From contig NZ_SRHZ01000038.1 of the NCBI RefSeq assembly GCF_004684085.1, forward strand, positions 62,001-126,000: a DNA stretch of 64,000 nucleotides, given 5' to 3'. Source of the stretch: Stenotrophomonas maltophilia. GTDB lineage: Bacteria > Pseudomonadota > Gammaproteobacteria > Xanthomonadales > Xanthomonadaceae. Position 1 is the first letter of the stretch. Every line of letters starts with the position of its first letter. A model generated the notes under the pieces. That model had not been told where the DNA came from, searched no databases, and saw only the letters and a list, made by a program, of their open reading frames with translations. Shown one piece after another: positions 37,564-46,859 of this stretch. The translations under genes were made by a program, and so were the position numbers.

Positions 37564-40043
37564 TGCGCGCGACCTATCTGACCGCCGTAAAGGCTGGCAT
37601 CACTCGCCTGCGCGACAAGGGCGGCGCGTCGGAGGATGCGCTGTTCGACCTGCTCAACGGCTACGTGACGGCTGCCCGCACCATCCGCATGCGCCAGGCC
37701 GCGCGCATCCAGCTGGACCTGCCGCCCGGCACGATCGGCCTGACCTCTTTTAAGGGCGCGTTCGTCGTCTATGCCGACCAGGTGATGCCGGCTGGCCCCG
37801 GCTACTCGGTGGTGGTGCTGAAACACCCGAGCAACGGCGCGGCCACGCTAAAGGAGATCCACTACTCGCTGCCGTATCTGGGTTTCCTGTACGTGGTGGC
37901 CGAGTTCTCCGACGGCTCGATCTATCACTACTGGCTGGAAGAGGGGAAACCCTGGGCACCCAACACCACGTACCTGCCGGGTGCGCTGGTCAGCCCGACA
38001 GCGCCCAACGGCCTAGCCTATTCGCTGGTGGACACCGGTGGTGGCCACGCAACATGGGAGGCCTACGCGGCGCGCACTGTGGGCAATGTGGTGGTGCCGT
38101 CGGCCAACAACGGCTTCAAGTACACGGTCAGCTCGGTGAGCGGTGCCAACGCGCGCTCCGGCGACACCGAACCGCAGTGGCCGGCAACTGCTGGCGGCAC
38201 CGTGAACGAGGACGTTCCGCTGGAGAACCCGCTGGGGAATGCGGGCAGTGGCACGGCGGGAGGCTCGGTCCCGCAGTGGACTGCTGCCAAGCAGGCGGCC
38301 AAGGGCGATCTGATCAGGCCAGTGAACCTGCCGAGCCCGACGGCGACGGCTCCAATCAACGGCAACTTCACCGACGGCAACACCGGCTGGGATCTGGAAG
38401 GCGGTGCGCACATTGTCTCGGGCAAGCTGGAGCTGCCCGGGCGCATCAGCGATGGCGCAGCGGTGAACCAGGCGCGCTTCGTCGTCGCTGATGGGGCGTC
38501 GCTCACGGCCAACTGCCTGATCGAGCAGGGCCCGGCCAAGGCCGGCGCCACGCGCGGCTGGGTGGAGGTCCGGTGGTACGACAAGGACGACGTGATGATC
38601 AGCTACACGCAGGGGAACATCGTCAGCAGCGATGCGGCGATCTCCACTGCGGTTTCGCCGAAGCCAGCCGGCGCGTCGTATGCCCGGGGCGTCATCGCTC
38701 TGTGGTCGGTTGGTGACCATGACCACGTGACCGGTGCCGACAACCTCTCTGTCAGCGGTGCCGTGAATGGCCTCCCTGCAGGCCTGGTGTACCGCGCCGT
38801 GCAGGACGTGGTGGCGCATACCGGTGCCACTGAGCCAGCGTGGCCGAACATCCTCGGCAGGCGCGTGGTCGATGGCGGGGTGACCTGGGAAGCTGTGGCG
38901 ATCACCCGTGTCACCTGGACAGCTTCTCCGCTGTACGTGAGCGGCGGCAGCGAGCCGGCCTGGCCAACCAACGTTGGCGGCACCGTGGTGGATGGCAGCG
39001 TGACCTGGCAGGCCGTGAGCCGCCGGGTAGAGGACCCGAACTGCCCCAACAGCAAGGTGGTGCTGATCGGCGCCTCGAAAGTGTTCGCTGGAAATGGCGA
39101 CACCGTGCCATACAGCGCCACAGTGGCGCCGAAGGACTGGAGCAGCGCCAACGATGCCGGGTTCCTGCCCACCGGCCTGCAGAACTACGGCGCGAATCCG
39201 GTGGCGGCCATGGGCCTCTACCGCGGCAACCTGACCGTGTTCAACGCCGAGGCGTTCCAGCTGTGGCAGATCGATGAAGATCCGTCCAGCATGTCGCTGC
39301 TGGACGCGCTGCCGGTGGGAAGCACCCAGCACCGCGCCATTGCGGCGGTTGGCAACGATCTGCTGTTCCTGGCCAGCCAGGGCGTGCGCAGCGTGGGCAT
39401 CGCCGCCAGCAGCACGAACTTCCAGGCAGGCGACGTAGGCATGCCGATCGACCCGCTGGTGCAGGCGTGGCTGGCCGATCCTGCGGTGGTGCCGCGCGGG
39501 CTCTACTTCCCCGCGGCAGGCCAGTATTGGCTGATGTTCGCCCGTGGTGGGCAAACGGAGGTGTTCGTCTACACCATGACCCAGATCGGGCAGGTGGGCG
39601 CGTGGTCGCGGTACGTCTTCCCGTTCGAGGTGCACACCTGGGCGATCCAGGGCGACGCGCTCTACCTGCGTTCGGCCAACCGCATCTATCGGATGGTCGA
39701 CGGCGTGATCGGGGACGAGCTTTCCCCGGGTGTGTTCACCCCGTTCCAAGGCGTGATCCAGTGGCCGTGGCTGGACTTCGGCCCGGCGGGCGTCACCAAG
39801 ATGCTGTACGGGTTCGAGGTGGTGGGGCGGGGCAAGGTCGGCATCCAGGTCGGCTTCGACCAGACCAATGGCGGGGCATTCACGCCTGCATACCAGGTCG
39901 ATCCGGACACGCTCACCGGTGGCCCGGTACCAATGTCGTTGGCGGCGCCGACGTTCGCTGTGCGGCTGGTCTACGACGGCACCGAGGCGTGGCAATGGAA
40001 TGCCTTCGGCCTGTACGTGCAGGACTTCCGTCCCATGGCATGA
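37563..40043 (+). CDS. Tail hub/DNA-stabilisation protein (gp10-like), enlarged
   Basis: An 826-residue protein. The N-terminal domain (MRATYLTAVKAGITRLRDKG; SFKGAFVVYADQVMPAGPGY) and the C-terminal domain (VAAMGLYRGNLTVFNAEAFQ, LWQIDEDPSSMSLLDALPVG, FLASQGVRSVGIA, VYTMTQIGQVGAWSRYVFP) match the pattern of podoviral stabilisation proteins that plug the tail. The middle holds inserted modules with a repeated (S/T)G(x)(S/T)EPxWP motif, three copies, resembling carbohydrate-binding or fibre modules. P22 gp10 is about 470 residues, so this protein is much enlarged. Confidence 0.7.
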   Translation: MRATYLTAVKAGITRLRDKGGASEDALFDLLNGYVTAARTIRMRQAARIQLDLPPGTIGLTSFKGAFVVYADQVMPAGPGYSVVVLKHPSNGAATLKEIHYSLPYLGFLYVVAEFSDGSIYHYWLEEGKPWAPNTTYLPGALVSPTAPNGLAYSLVDTGGGHATWEAYAARTVGNVVVPSANNGFKYTVSSVSGANARSGDTEPQWPATAGGTVNEDVPLENPLGNAGSGTAGGSVPQWTAAKQAAKGDLIRPVNLPSPTATAPINGNFTDGNTGWDLEGGAHIVSGKLELPGRISDGAAVNQARFVVADGASLTANCLIEQGPAKAGATRGWVEVRWYDKDDVMISYTQGNIVSSDAAISTAVSPKPAGASYARGVIALWSVGDHDHVTGADNLSVSGAVNGLPAGLVYRAVQDVVAHTGATEPAWPNILGRRVVDGGVTWEAVAITRVTWTASPLYVSGGSEPAWPTNVGGTVVDGSVTWQAVSRRVEDPNCPNSKVVLIGASKVFAGNGDTVPYSATVAPKDWSSANDAGFLPTGLQNYGANPVAAMGLYRGNLTVFNAEAFQLWQIDEDPSSMSLLDALPVGSTQHRAIAAVGNDLLFLASQGVRSVGIAASSTNFQAGDVGMPIDPLVQAWLADPAVVPRGLYFPAAGQYWLMFARGGQTEVFVYTMTQIGQVGAWSRYVFPFEVHTWAIQGDALYLRSANRIYRMVDGVIGDELSPGVFTPFQGVIQWPWLDFGPAGVTKMLYGFEVVGRGKVGIQVGFDQTNGGAFTPAYQVDPDTLTGGPVPMSLAAPTFAVRLVYDGTEAWQWNAFGLYVQDFRPMA

Positions 40044-40080
40044 CCATTGATCAAGGTGGGCTGGAAGTCAGCATTTCCGC

Positions 40081-40590
40081 ATGATTCCAGCCCATCTTCC
40101 CAGCAGTATCGTCGCCTGTCGGCCGTTGCACCTGGTGCTACTGGCCGACCAGATGCGCGTCAGCGAGCAAGAACAGTTCCTCGCGGTGACCGGCGGCGAT
40201 CAGTTCGATCCGGACACCGCCGCACATGCACTTATTGGCGCCTGGTCTCGATCCGCCCCGTATGCGGTAACAGCTCTGCGGCGTGACGGCACTCCCGCTG
40301 CTGCTGGCGGCTTCGAGTTCATCGGCAACGGTGTCTGGCAATCGTGGATGGTCGGGAATGAAGAAGGCTGGGCCGAGCAGTGGCGGGCCATGACCAAGGC
40401 GAGCCGATGGCTGATGGATCGCCTGTTCGAGAACGGTGCCAGGCGCGTCCAGACCAACGCGTTGACCAGCCGCACGGACGCCATTCGATGGTTCCAGCGT
40501 TCCCTGGGCATGCAGCCAGAGGGCATCTGGCGCGGATACGGCGCCAACGGCGAGGACATCGCCCACTTTTCCAAGATGCGAGGTGCCTGA
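40081..40590 (+). CDS. GNAT-like acetyltransferase in the tail/ejection module
   Basis: A 169-residue GNAT fold protein: VSEQEQFLAVTGGDQFDPD, then FIGNGVWQSWMVGNEEGWAE, SRWLMDRLFENGARRVQTNA and DAIRWFQRSLGMQPEGIWRG, the usual last part of the acyl-CoA fold. The classic Q/R-x-x-G-x-G/A loop is not clear, so activity is uncertain. Similar proteins sit between tail and core genes in several podoviruses, as with T7 gp13. It may be a virion component rather than an enzyme. Confidence 0.65.
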   Translation: MIPAHLPSSIVACRPLHLVLLADQMRVSEQEQFLAVTGGDQFDPDTAAHALIGAWSRSAPYAVTALRRDGTPAAAGGFEFIGNGVWQSWMVGNEEGWAEQWRAMTKASRWLMDRLFENGARRVQTNALTSRTDAIRWFQRSLGMQPEGIWRGYGANGEDIAHFSKMRGA

Positions 40591-41204
40591 TGGGCGCACA
40601 GAAGGGCAGCAAGGCCGCCAACGAGGCGGCACAGGCGGAGGGATGGCGGACTTCGAACATCAACCGCACCGTGGGCCAGATCAACTCGATCTACGGTTCG
40701 CCCAGTCGCCAGGCGGGGATCGATGACTTCCTGGGCGCCACTCGCTCGTTCTACACCAACGAGCTGGAGCGACAAAAGGGCGTCGCAGATCGCAGCCTGA
40801 AGTTCGCCATGGCCCGTAGTGGCCTGTCCGGTGGTTCTGCCTCAGCGGACGCAAACCGGACGCTCGGCGAGGACTACCAGCGCGGCGTTCTATCTGCGGA
40901 GCGGCTGGCCCAGGGCGCAGTTTCTGACCTGCGCAACGCGGACGAGGCGGCCAGGCAGAACCTGATCGCGCAAGCAGGCAGCGGGTTGAGCCTGACCGGT
41001 GGCGCGACACAGGCCGCCAGCGCTCTCCGCAACAATCTGCAGGCCGCGCAGGGGAGCCTGAAGACTGATGCGCTGGGTGACGTGTTCGGCGGCCTGAGCG
41101 ATGTCTACAGGCGCAGCCGCGAATCTGCCGCGGATCGCCGCGGCTTCCGTGACGTTTACGGGCAGTTGTATCAGCCCGGCTTTGGAGCAGGAGGTACCCG
41201 CTGA
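40590..41204 (+). CDS. Internal virion/ejection protein A (gp14-like)
   Basis: A 204-residue helical protein, MGAQKGSKAANEAAQAEGWR at the start, with RSGLSGGSASADANRTLGED and a repeated Ala-rich helix. It is the first of four adjoining genes (40590-45560) which by order and composition match the P22 gp14, gp7, gp20, gp16 ejection set. These proteins leave the virion and form a channel for DNA. Assignment is by context. TGATG joins it to both neighbours. Confidence 0.6.
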   Translation: MGAQKGSKAANEAAQAEGWRTSNINRTVGQINSIYGSPSRQAGIDDFLGATRSFYTNELERQKGVADRSLKFAMARSGLSGGSASADANRTLGEDYQRGVLSAERLAQGAVSDLRNADEAARQNLIAQAGSGLSLTGGATQAASALRNNLQAAQGSLKTDALGDVFGGLSDVYRRSRESAADRRGFRDVYGQLYQPGFGAGGTR

Positions 41205-41878
41205 TGGGCGTTGAACTGGCAGCCGCTGCAGGCCTTGCCCTCTTGGGCGGAGGGCTCAACTACGTCAACCAGAGGAACGTAGCGAAATCCCAAGACCGGG
41301 AGGCTGCGGCGCAGATCCGTCAGCAGTCGCGTAGGCAGGACGAAGCCGACCGCGCGGTCACCGACCTGTTGGCTCAGCGCGCCGTCAGCGACGGGGCGGC
41401 GGAGCGCGGCAGCATTTCCCAGCAGTACCTGCAACAGGCGCGAGCGGCGCAGGCAGCCGCTACAAACGGACTGGGTCAGTCCGGAGCCGTGAGCGACGCA
41501 TACCGAACTGCTGCCAACGATGCTGCGCTGGGCGTGAGCGACTACGGCCAAACGGCCGCCACCCTGATGGGGCGGATCGACGCACCGCAGCAGCGGCGAA
41601 CCCGAGAGGCATTGGAAGAGGGCGATCTTCAGACCCGACTGGGGCTGATTGGGCGCCAATCCCAGGCCGACGACTTCCTGTCCCGGCTGCGCCTGCAGTC
41701 GGTCCAGCAGAACCCGTGGCTGAGTGCCGCCGCGCAAGCCGCCAATGGGGCCGCCTCGGGCATCGCAATGAACGGCCTGCCGGGCTTCGGCCGAACGGCC
41801 GACCTGAGCAAACAGGCCAACAACATCACGCAGGCGAACAACGCGAGCCTGTTCGCGCGTCTGCAAGGGGGTGGCTGA
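41204..41878 (+). CDS. Internal virion/ejection protein B (gp7-like)
   Basis: A 224-residue protein whose N-terminus MGVELAAAAGLALLGGGLNY is hydrophobic and Gly/Ala-rich, like many ejected channel proteins, and whose rest is a long amphipathic helix (REAAAQIRQQSRRQDEADRA; QQYLQQARAAQAAATNGLGQ). Family assignment is by position and character. Confidence 0.58.
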   Translation: MGVELAAAAGLALLGGGLNYVNQRNVAKSQDREAAAQIRQQSRRQDEADRAVTDLLAQRAVSDGAAERGSISQQYLQQARAAQAAATNGLGQSGAVSDAYRTAANDAALGVSDYGQTAATLMGRIDAPQQRRTREALEEGDLQTRLGLIGRQSQADDFLSRLRLQSVQQNPWLSAAAQAANGAASGIAMNGLPGFGRTADLSKQANNITQANNASLFARLQGGG

Positions 41879-43017
41879 TGGCAAGCAACGGATGGGCATC
41901 GCTGGGCGAGGCCTTCGCCGGTGGCGGCGCAGGGCAGGAGCGGGCATATCAGGCCGGCCAGACGCGTGCTGCACAGCTGGCCACGCTGCTGGCCGGTGCA
42001 CAGATCAAGCGCGACGAGGCGATGCAGCGAGAGCAGGCAGAGTCGGCATATGCAGCTGCTGGACTGACCCCAGAACAGGCACGCGCGGTGGCTACGGCGC
42101 AGCGTGCGGGCTTCAATCCCGCGCAGGCGTCGGGCTACAGCGGCGATATGCAGCTGCAGGACATCCGGGATCGCGCGCTCAATGCAACGGACTGGAATGA
42201 TCGAAATGCTCTGCTCGCGGTCCTGGAGGGGAAGCCAGTGCAGCTGGCTGGCATCAGCGGTCAGAACCTGATCAACAATCGATACGTAGAGGGCGGCGGT
42301 GGTATCAGCACAACCGACCAGGGCCGGGCAAGCATCGCGGCGTATGCCGCTCGTGCGCGCGCATCGGATGCAAGCGCTGCCAGCTCCTACGCAACTGCAG
42401 ACTCCACGCGGCAGCGGCTGGCGATTGCTCAGCAACAGTTCGGATTGCAGAGGGACGGCCAGTGGAATCCAGGTGGAAGCCCTGCTGGGGGTGCCACTGG
42501 CACCGCTGGCCAGAAGATGAGCAGCGATGAGCTGAAGCAGGTGTTCGCCGGGAAGGCACTAGCCGACGACGCCTACGACTTCGCTGCCGCCTACCTGGGC
42601 AAGACGCCAGAGCAGGTGCGGCTGATGACGCCCGAGCAGATCCGCACCGAGGTGGCGAAGGGAGGCCGCCTCACCGCAGGCCCGCTGGTTGGCCGCCTGC
42701 CTGGTGCCAACATCCTGGCCAACAGCGATCTTGACGCGTATACCAGCTCGGCAGCCGGCCGGCAGGCGCGCATCAACAACCCGTCTGGCCCGGTCACGGA
42801 TGCCGACTTCAAGGCGGCAGAGCGCTCGGTGTTCAGCTCGACTAAGCCGGCCAGCGTCAATGCCGACCTGATTTTCCGTGCACTGCAGCGCGGTGCTGCG
42901 TCCGCGTCGGGTGGGGCGCTCGCACCAGCGCCATCTGCCGAGCCACGGCAGCGCGCCCGCAACCCGCAAACCGGCCAGGTGCTGGTCCTCATCAACGGCC
43001 AATGGGTGCCCGAATAA
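41878..43017 (+). CDS. Internal virion/ejection protein C (gp20-like)
   Basis: A 379-residue Ala/Gln-rich helical protein (GASNG-type start MASNGWASLGEAFAGGGAGQ; GLTPEQARAVATAQRAGFNP; ASAASSYATADSTRQRLAIA). It follows the gp7-like gene without gap, and its stop TAA shares a base with the next start. The composition and place fit the large ejection proteins of P22-like phages. Confidence 0.58.
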   Translation: MASNGWASLGEAFAGGGAGQERAYQAGQTRAAQLATLLAGAQIKRDEAMQREQAESAYAAAGLTPEQARAVATAQRAGFNPAQASGYSGDMQLQDIRDRALNATDWNDRNALLAVLEGKPVQLAGISGQNLINNRYVEGGGGISTTDQGRASIAAYAARARASDASAASSYATADSTRQRLAIAQQQFGLQRDGQWNPGGSPAGGATGTAGQKMSSDELKQVFAGKALADDAYDFAAAYLGKTPEQVRLMTPEQIRTEVAKGGRLTAGPLVGRLPGANILANSDLDAYTSSAAGRQARINNPSGPVTDADFKAAERSVFSSTKPASVNADLIFRALQRGAASASGGALAPAPSAEPRQRARNPQTGQVLVLINGQWVPE

Positions 43018-45560
43018 TGGCTATGCCGCCGCTTCCGCCAGGTTTCGTATTGGAGCCTGCCGCGTCAGGCCCCGCGCCTGCGCCTCTCGCCCGCGGGCAA
43101 CGCACTGCCGGGAACATCGACCTTTCCAGCCGGCCGGTGGTAAAGAACCCGGATGGCACGATTTCCACTGTGAGGTCCATTTCCGCGAACTTCGACGGAC
43201 AGGAAGTCTTGATTCCAACTGTGTCCGATGACGGCCGGATCATGAGTGACGACGAGGCAATCGCGCAGTTCCAGAAGACGGGGCGCAATCTCGGCGTGTT
43301 CGATACCCCTGAGAACGCGACGGCTTACGCAGAAAGCCTCCACAACCAGCAGGCGGAGATGTATGACCCGCCGCCGCCGCCGGGCTTCGTAGTCGAAGGG
43401 GCGGCTCCTGCTGCCGGCACGCCCCTTCGCCACGCTGACGGCCGACTCACGGAAGCCGGTTGGCAGGCCGAGCGCGATGCGCTGGCTGCTTCTCGACAGA
43501 CCGAGATCGACAACACCAGCTTCCTCGACAACTTCGCCGCTGGCTACGGCCGCTCGCTGCCGAACCTGTACCAGGGCGCCAAGCAGGCTCTGGTGGATTC
43601 GTTCGCGGGTAGTTCCCGGTTCGGCGCCGACCTGTGGGGCGATATAGGTGGCCAGGGCCTCGCCGATGCTCGCCGCAGCGTGGCCGACTACTTCGGTGGC
43701 CTCTCGAAAGAGCTGCAGCAGGAGACGAACCAGGAGCGGATTGCGTCGCAGGCGCTGACCAGTTCGGGTGGGGGAATTCTCGGTGGCCTAGCGGGCGATA
43801 TCCTCAATACCGCGCCGCTGATGCCTGTGGGTGTGGCTGCCCGTGGCGCGGGTGCGGTTCGAGCCGTAGGCCAGGCCGCCACTGGCGGCGCCATCCAGGG
43901 CGCACTGCAGCCAGTGGCACAGGACGGCGAGCGACTGAACAACACTGCCCTGAGCGCGGCGTTCGGCGGCGGGTTGGCCGGCCTTGGCCGGGCAGCGATG
44001 TCGATCGGAGAGAACGTCCTGCCGCAGAACGTGACCGCGCGTGCGCTGAACTTCTTCAACGACCGAGCGAACGCGCAGCCGTTCGCTGCTGAGGGTGAGG
44101 CACTGGCCCGGCGTACCGGCATCGATCTGACTCCGGGCATGGTCAGCGGCAGCAAGAGCCAGACCGCGGTAGAGAACATGGCGCGGCAGAGCGTATTCTC
44201 GGCCGACACGGCTTTCCAGGCGGACGAGAAGATCGCGAACCAGGCTATCGCCAACGTCAACAGGATCATGGATCGGATCAGCCCCGACAGCGCTTCCGCG
44301 CAGGGCATTGGGCAGCGGGTTCAGGAATCCGTCGATCAGGCTGTGAAGCGCGTGGTGGATCGCCGGGAGGACATGGCCAAGCAGCAGTACGGCGCAATTC
44401 GGCGCATGGTGGGCGATGCCCCGGTGGTGGACTATGCCAAGACGCGCCAGGTACTTCAGGACATCATTGGAGAGAACGCAGGTGTGCCCGGCCTCGGATC
44501 TGACGCCAGGCTCGTCCGTACGCAGGCGCAGCGGATGTTGGACGAACTGAGCGGCAAGGAAGGTTTCAGCCTCGATGCCGCCCGCAAGTCGCGTAGTTCC
44601 TACGGCGCCGCAGCGCGTGGCCAAGCCAACCTGCTGAGAAATGTCGATCGCAACGTCAACAAGGCGTTCGCCAAGCGCATGTATGCGGCGATCAGCGATG
44701 ACATCGAATCTGCCGGACAGCGGCTGGACGAGGCGGCGGGCTTCGGGCAGAACGGCGTTGTACCGGCCGGGACCACCGTCACGCGCCCGAGCGAAATGCT
44801 ACGGGCAGCCAATGACGAGTATCGCAATCACTCCGACCTGCTCAGGAAGATCGAGCAGAGCCCGCTGCGCAGGCTGCTGGGTGACAAGGTGGACGTGGAT
44901 GGCTTCACCAGCTACTCGCTGCCGCCGGAGACGGTCATCCAGCGGATCAACTCCATGAAGCCCTCCGAGCTGGCCCAGGTCCGCTACTTCATGGAGAGGA
45001 ACGAGCCTGAAGTTTGGGGCCAGTACAAGCGCATGATCGTTGAGGATGCGCTGGCCTCCGCGCAGTCCGCACCAGCCTCTGCGGGCGCCAACCACATCCC
45101 CTTCAACGCCAACGGCTTCGTGCGGGCGCTCGGCGGCGACAAGCCGGACAAGATCGAGAAGCTTCAGGCCACCTTCGACCGTTCCGAGATGGCGGAAATC
45201 ATGGACGCGCTGCAGGCAGCCCGCCGGATGGGCGACAAGTTCGGGGCGAACTTCAGCGGTACCGGCCCGTACAACGAGCTTGTGCAGGCATCGAATGGTT
45301 TCGTGGACGCCTTCAAGAACGCCAGCCTGCGAGCCGCGGCCGGCACTGCGGCACCCATCGCTGGCTTCAACAAGGTGGCCAGGATGATGGTCAACTCGGA
45401 TGGGCGTCGGGCGTTGATCGAGCTTTCCAGGCTTCCGCCTAGGTCGCGGCGGGCCAACGACCTGGCCGCGTATCTGACCGCTACGGCCACTGCAGGTAGC
45501 GACGAGCCGTTGGAAGTGGAGATCGTTGGCGGCCGCCGCGAGGGCGATCCGGCTCAGTAG
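43017..45560 (+). CDS. Large ejection protein (gp16-like)
   Basis: An 847-residue virion protein, by far the largest of the ejection set. The N-terminal part (NIDLSSRPVVKNPDGTISTV; ANFDGQEVLIPTVSDDGRIM; AQFQKTGRNLGVFDTPENAT) is a compact domain seen at the front of several podoviral inner proteins. A Gly/Ala hydrophobic stretch (GGLAGDILNTAPLMPVGVAA, residues ~258-280) could insert into membrane. The rest is long helices. Its stop overlaps the converging moron by 7 bases. Confidence 0.62.
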   Translation: MAMPPLPPGFVLEPAASGPAPAPLARGQRTAGNIDLSSRPVVKNPDGTISTVRSISANFDGQEVLIPTVSDDGRIMSDDEAIAQFQKTGRNLGVFDTPENATAYAESLHNQQAEMYDPPPPPGFVVEGAAPAAGTPLRHADGRLTEAGWQAERDALAASRQTEIDNTSFLDNFAAGYGRSLPNLYQGAKQALVDSFAGSSRFGADLWGDIGGQGLADARRSVADYFGGLSKELQQETNQERIASQALTSSGGGILGGLAGDILNTAPLMPVGVAARGAGAVRAVGQAATGGAIQGALQPVAQDGERLNNTALSAAFGGGLAGLGRAAMSIGENVLPQNVTARALNFFNDRANAQPFAAEGEALARRTGIDLTPGMVSGSKSQTAVENMARQSVFSADTAFQADEKIANQAIANVNRIMDRISPDSASAQGIGQRVQESVDQAVKRVVDRREDMAKQQYGAIRRMVGDAPVVDYAKTRQVLQDIIGENAGVPGLGSDARLVRTQAQRMLDELSGKEGFSLDAARKSRSSYGAAARGQANLLRNVDRNVNKAFAKRMYAAISDDIESAGQRLDEAAGFGQNGVVPAGTTVTRPSEMLRAANDEYRNHSDLLRKIEQSPLRRLLGDKVDVDGFTSYSLPPETVIQRINSMKPSELAQVRYFMERNEPEVWGQYKRMIVEDALASAQSAPASAGANHIPFNANGFVRALGGDKPDKIEKLQATFDRSEMAEIMDALQAARRMGDKFGANFSGTGPYNELVQASNGFVDAFKNASLRAAAGTAAPIAGFNKVARMMVNSDGRRALIELSRLPPRSRRANDLAAYLTATATAGSDEPLEVEIVGGRREGDPAQ

Positions 45561-45907
45561 AAGTTGAACATCAGGATGTAGCCAAGGATGGCTGCAACCA
45601 TGGCGATGGTCACCGGGATGTAGGGGTTGATGCGGGTGTGGAGATTCCACCAAGCAGTTGCCGCAAGAGCTGCAGCAACAACCACACAAGCGACGATGCA
45701 TGCGAGTAGCCATGCGACCGGAATCAGCGACAGCTTCCACCATGCGAAGCCAGACTCTTTGATCCTGATTGCACCGATAGCAGGTGCACTGATCCCGAAC
45801 CAGGTTACGTAGGGGCGAACCCTTTCCTTGAAGTTCTCGCGCACATATCGCCCAACGGTCATTGGCGGTGGCAGTAAAGGGCGAGCATGCGGTTTGCTTC
45901 CTTTCAC
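45554..45907 (-). CDS. Moron cassette protein 2: two-span membrane protein
   Basis: A 117-residue protein with a basic soluble N-terminus (VRENFKERVRPYVTWFG) and two membrane helices (IPVAWLLACIVACVVVAAAL; IPVTIAMVAAILGYILMFNF). The start is a GTG with AGGAA 7 bases upstream, coupled to the upstream stop by GTGA. It and the next gene form a two-gene unit against the late operon. Function unknown; membrane location plus a secreted partner suggests an envelope effect. Confidence 0.62.
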   Translation of the reverse strand: MKGSKPHARPLLPPPMTVGRYVRENFKERVRPYVTWFGISAPAIGAIRIKESGFAWWKLSLIPVAWLLACIVACVVVAAALAATAWWNLHTRINPYIPVTIAMVAAILGYILMFNFY

Positions 45908-46452
45908 GGGAGTTTCCTGTATTCGTACTCTATGGCTTCCGCCCAAGTTGTCGGGGGTGAGTTGGCTTGGATGTGCTGAATTTTTGGCGCGAGGATTTGC
46001 AACTTCCTGTCAAAATCTTCGTCTGACGCCCTTAGTCGGCGCCCTAGAGACCTCACATCTTCCAATCCTTGTTGAGTCGCTCCCTCGGCGCAGGCAGCAC
46101 CCCACAGCCCTTCGCCTACACTCTGGGGAACAATTGGTTCAAATGCGCTGGCGTCGGATCCGCTATTGAGCACTGAACCATCCGGTTTGTACTCGACGTA
46201 GGACCGAGCGCTTAAGGTTCTCTCTTTACAGTTGATGCGATAGAAGTTCGAAATTCGGGAGTACTTCTTTGAATTCTCGAACCTGCTTTCGAACCAAGCA
46301 TCTGTGTAATCCCCGCTTCGCCGAAGCGACGATGTGTCCATGAATATGGAAGACCCGTCGCTGTTCCCGCCACCGACGTACTGCCAGCGATCCTGGCCGA
46401 CCACGCTGCCTGCGGCTAGCACCAGCAGCAGAGCTGCAATCCTTTTCATCAT
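45904..46452 (-). CDS. Moron cassette protein 1: exported surface-adhesin-E-like protein
   Basis: A 182-residue protein with a signal peptide (MMKRIAALLLVLAAGSVVGQ). The mature part WQYVGGGNSDGSSIFMDTSS LRRSGDYTDAWF, then FYRINCKERTLSARSYVEYK, matches the short surface-adhesin E domain of many small secreted bacterial proteins. It is coded against the late operon and thus may be made in the lysogen and change the host surface. A G-rich ribosome site precedes two tandem ATG codons. Confidence 0.68.
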   Translation of the reverse strand: MMKRIAALLLVLAAGSVVGQDRWQYVGGGNSDGSSIFMDTSSLRRSGDYTDAWFESRFENSKKYSRISNFYRINCKERTLSARSYVEYKPDGSVLNSGSDASAFEPIVPQSVGEGLWGAACAEGATQQGLEDVRSLGRRLRASDEDFDRKLQILAPKIQHIQANSPPTTWAEAIEYEYRKLP

Positions 46453-46524
46453 GCCCCCCTTTCCCCGGCCATTCCGGGCACGCGGATGGTACCACCAGCG
46501 CCGCGCGGCCCCTGCGCCCATTGA
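46453..46524 (-). promoter_or_regulatory. Leader of the surface-adhesin moron cassette
   Basis: On the minus strand GGCGCTGGTGGTACCATCCGCG (core at 46498-46486) lies downstream of TCAATGGGCG (46524-46515). A 25-base part is 19/25 identical to the leader of the moron at 33878. A -10-like TACCAT can be read in it, without a good -35. Confidence 0.45.
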
Positions 46525-46577
46525 AGGCAAAGGGCCTGGGGGTAGGGTGGCCCGTACCGTTCAGTCCAGAGGCCGCC

Positions 46578-46859
46578 ATGCTGTCAGCCGCCATCGTCGT
46601 CACCGGAAAAGGCATGTTCATTGAGTGGCCGGGGTGCCCCGGCGACGAGTTCACCGTTCCGCTGCATGCCGATGCCGTCATCCTGTTCCGGCGGGTGGCG
46701 TCTAACCCAGCATGTTTTGCAGCAGTGGAAGTGCTTTCTGCCAGTTGTCCAGACCAGCATCCACCAGCTTCAGTACAAGGTGTTTGGTGGTCTCGCCGGG
46801 AAGCTCTCGAAGCTGATCAAGGAATCGCTGCTTATCGGGCTGGGGCAGATCCGAGCTGA
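46578..46859 (+). pseudogene. Possible remnant of a late gene between two morons
   Basis: A plus-strand frame, MLSAAIVVTGKGMFIEWPGC then PGDEFTVPLHADAVILFRRV, with AGAGG 6 bases before the ATG. The first ~48 residues look protein-like; beyond 46702 the frame runs antisense through the next moron and changes character. One reading is a small late gene whose 3' end was replaced when the moron inserted. It could also be chance. Confidence 0.3.
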
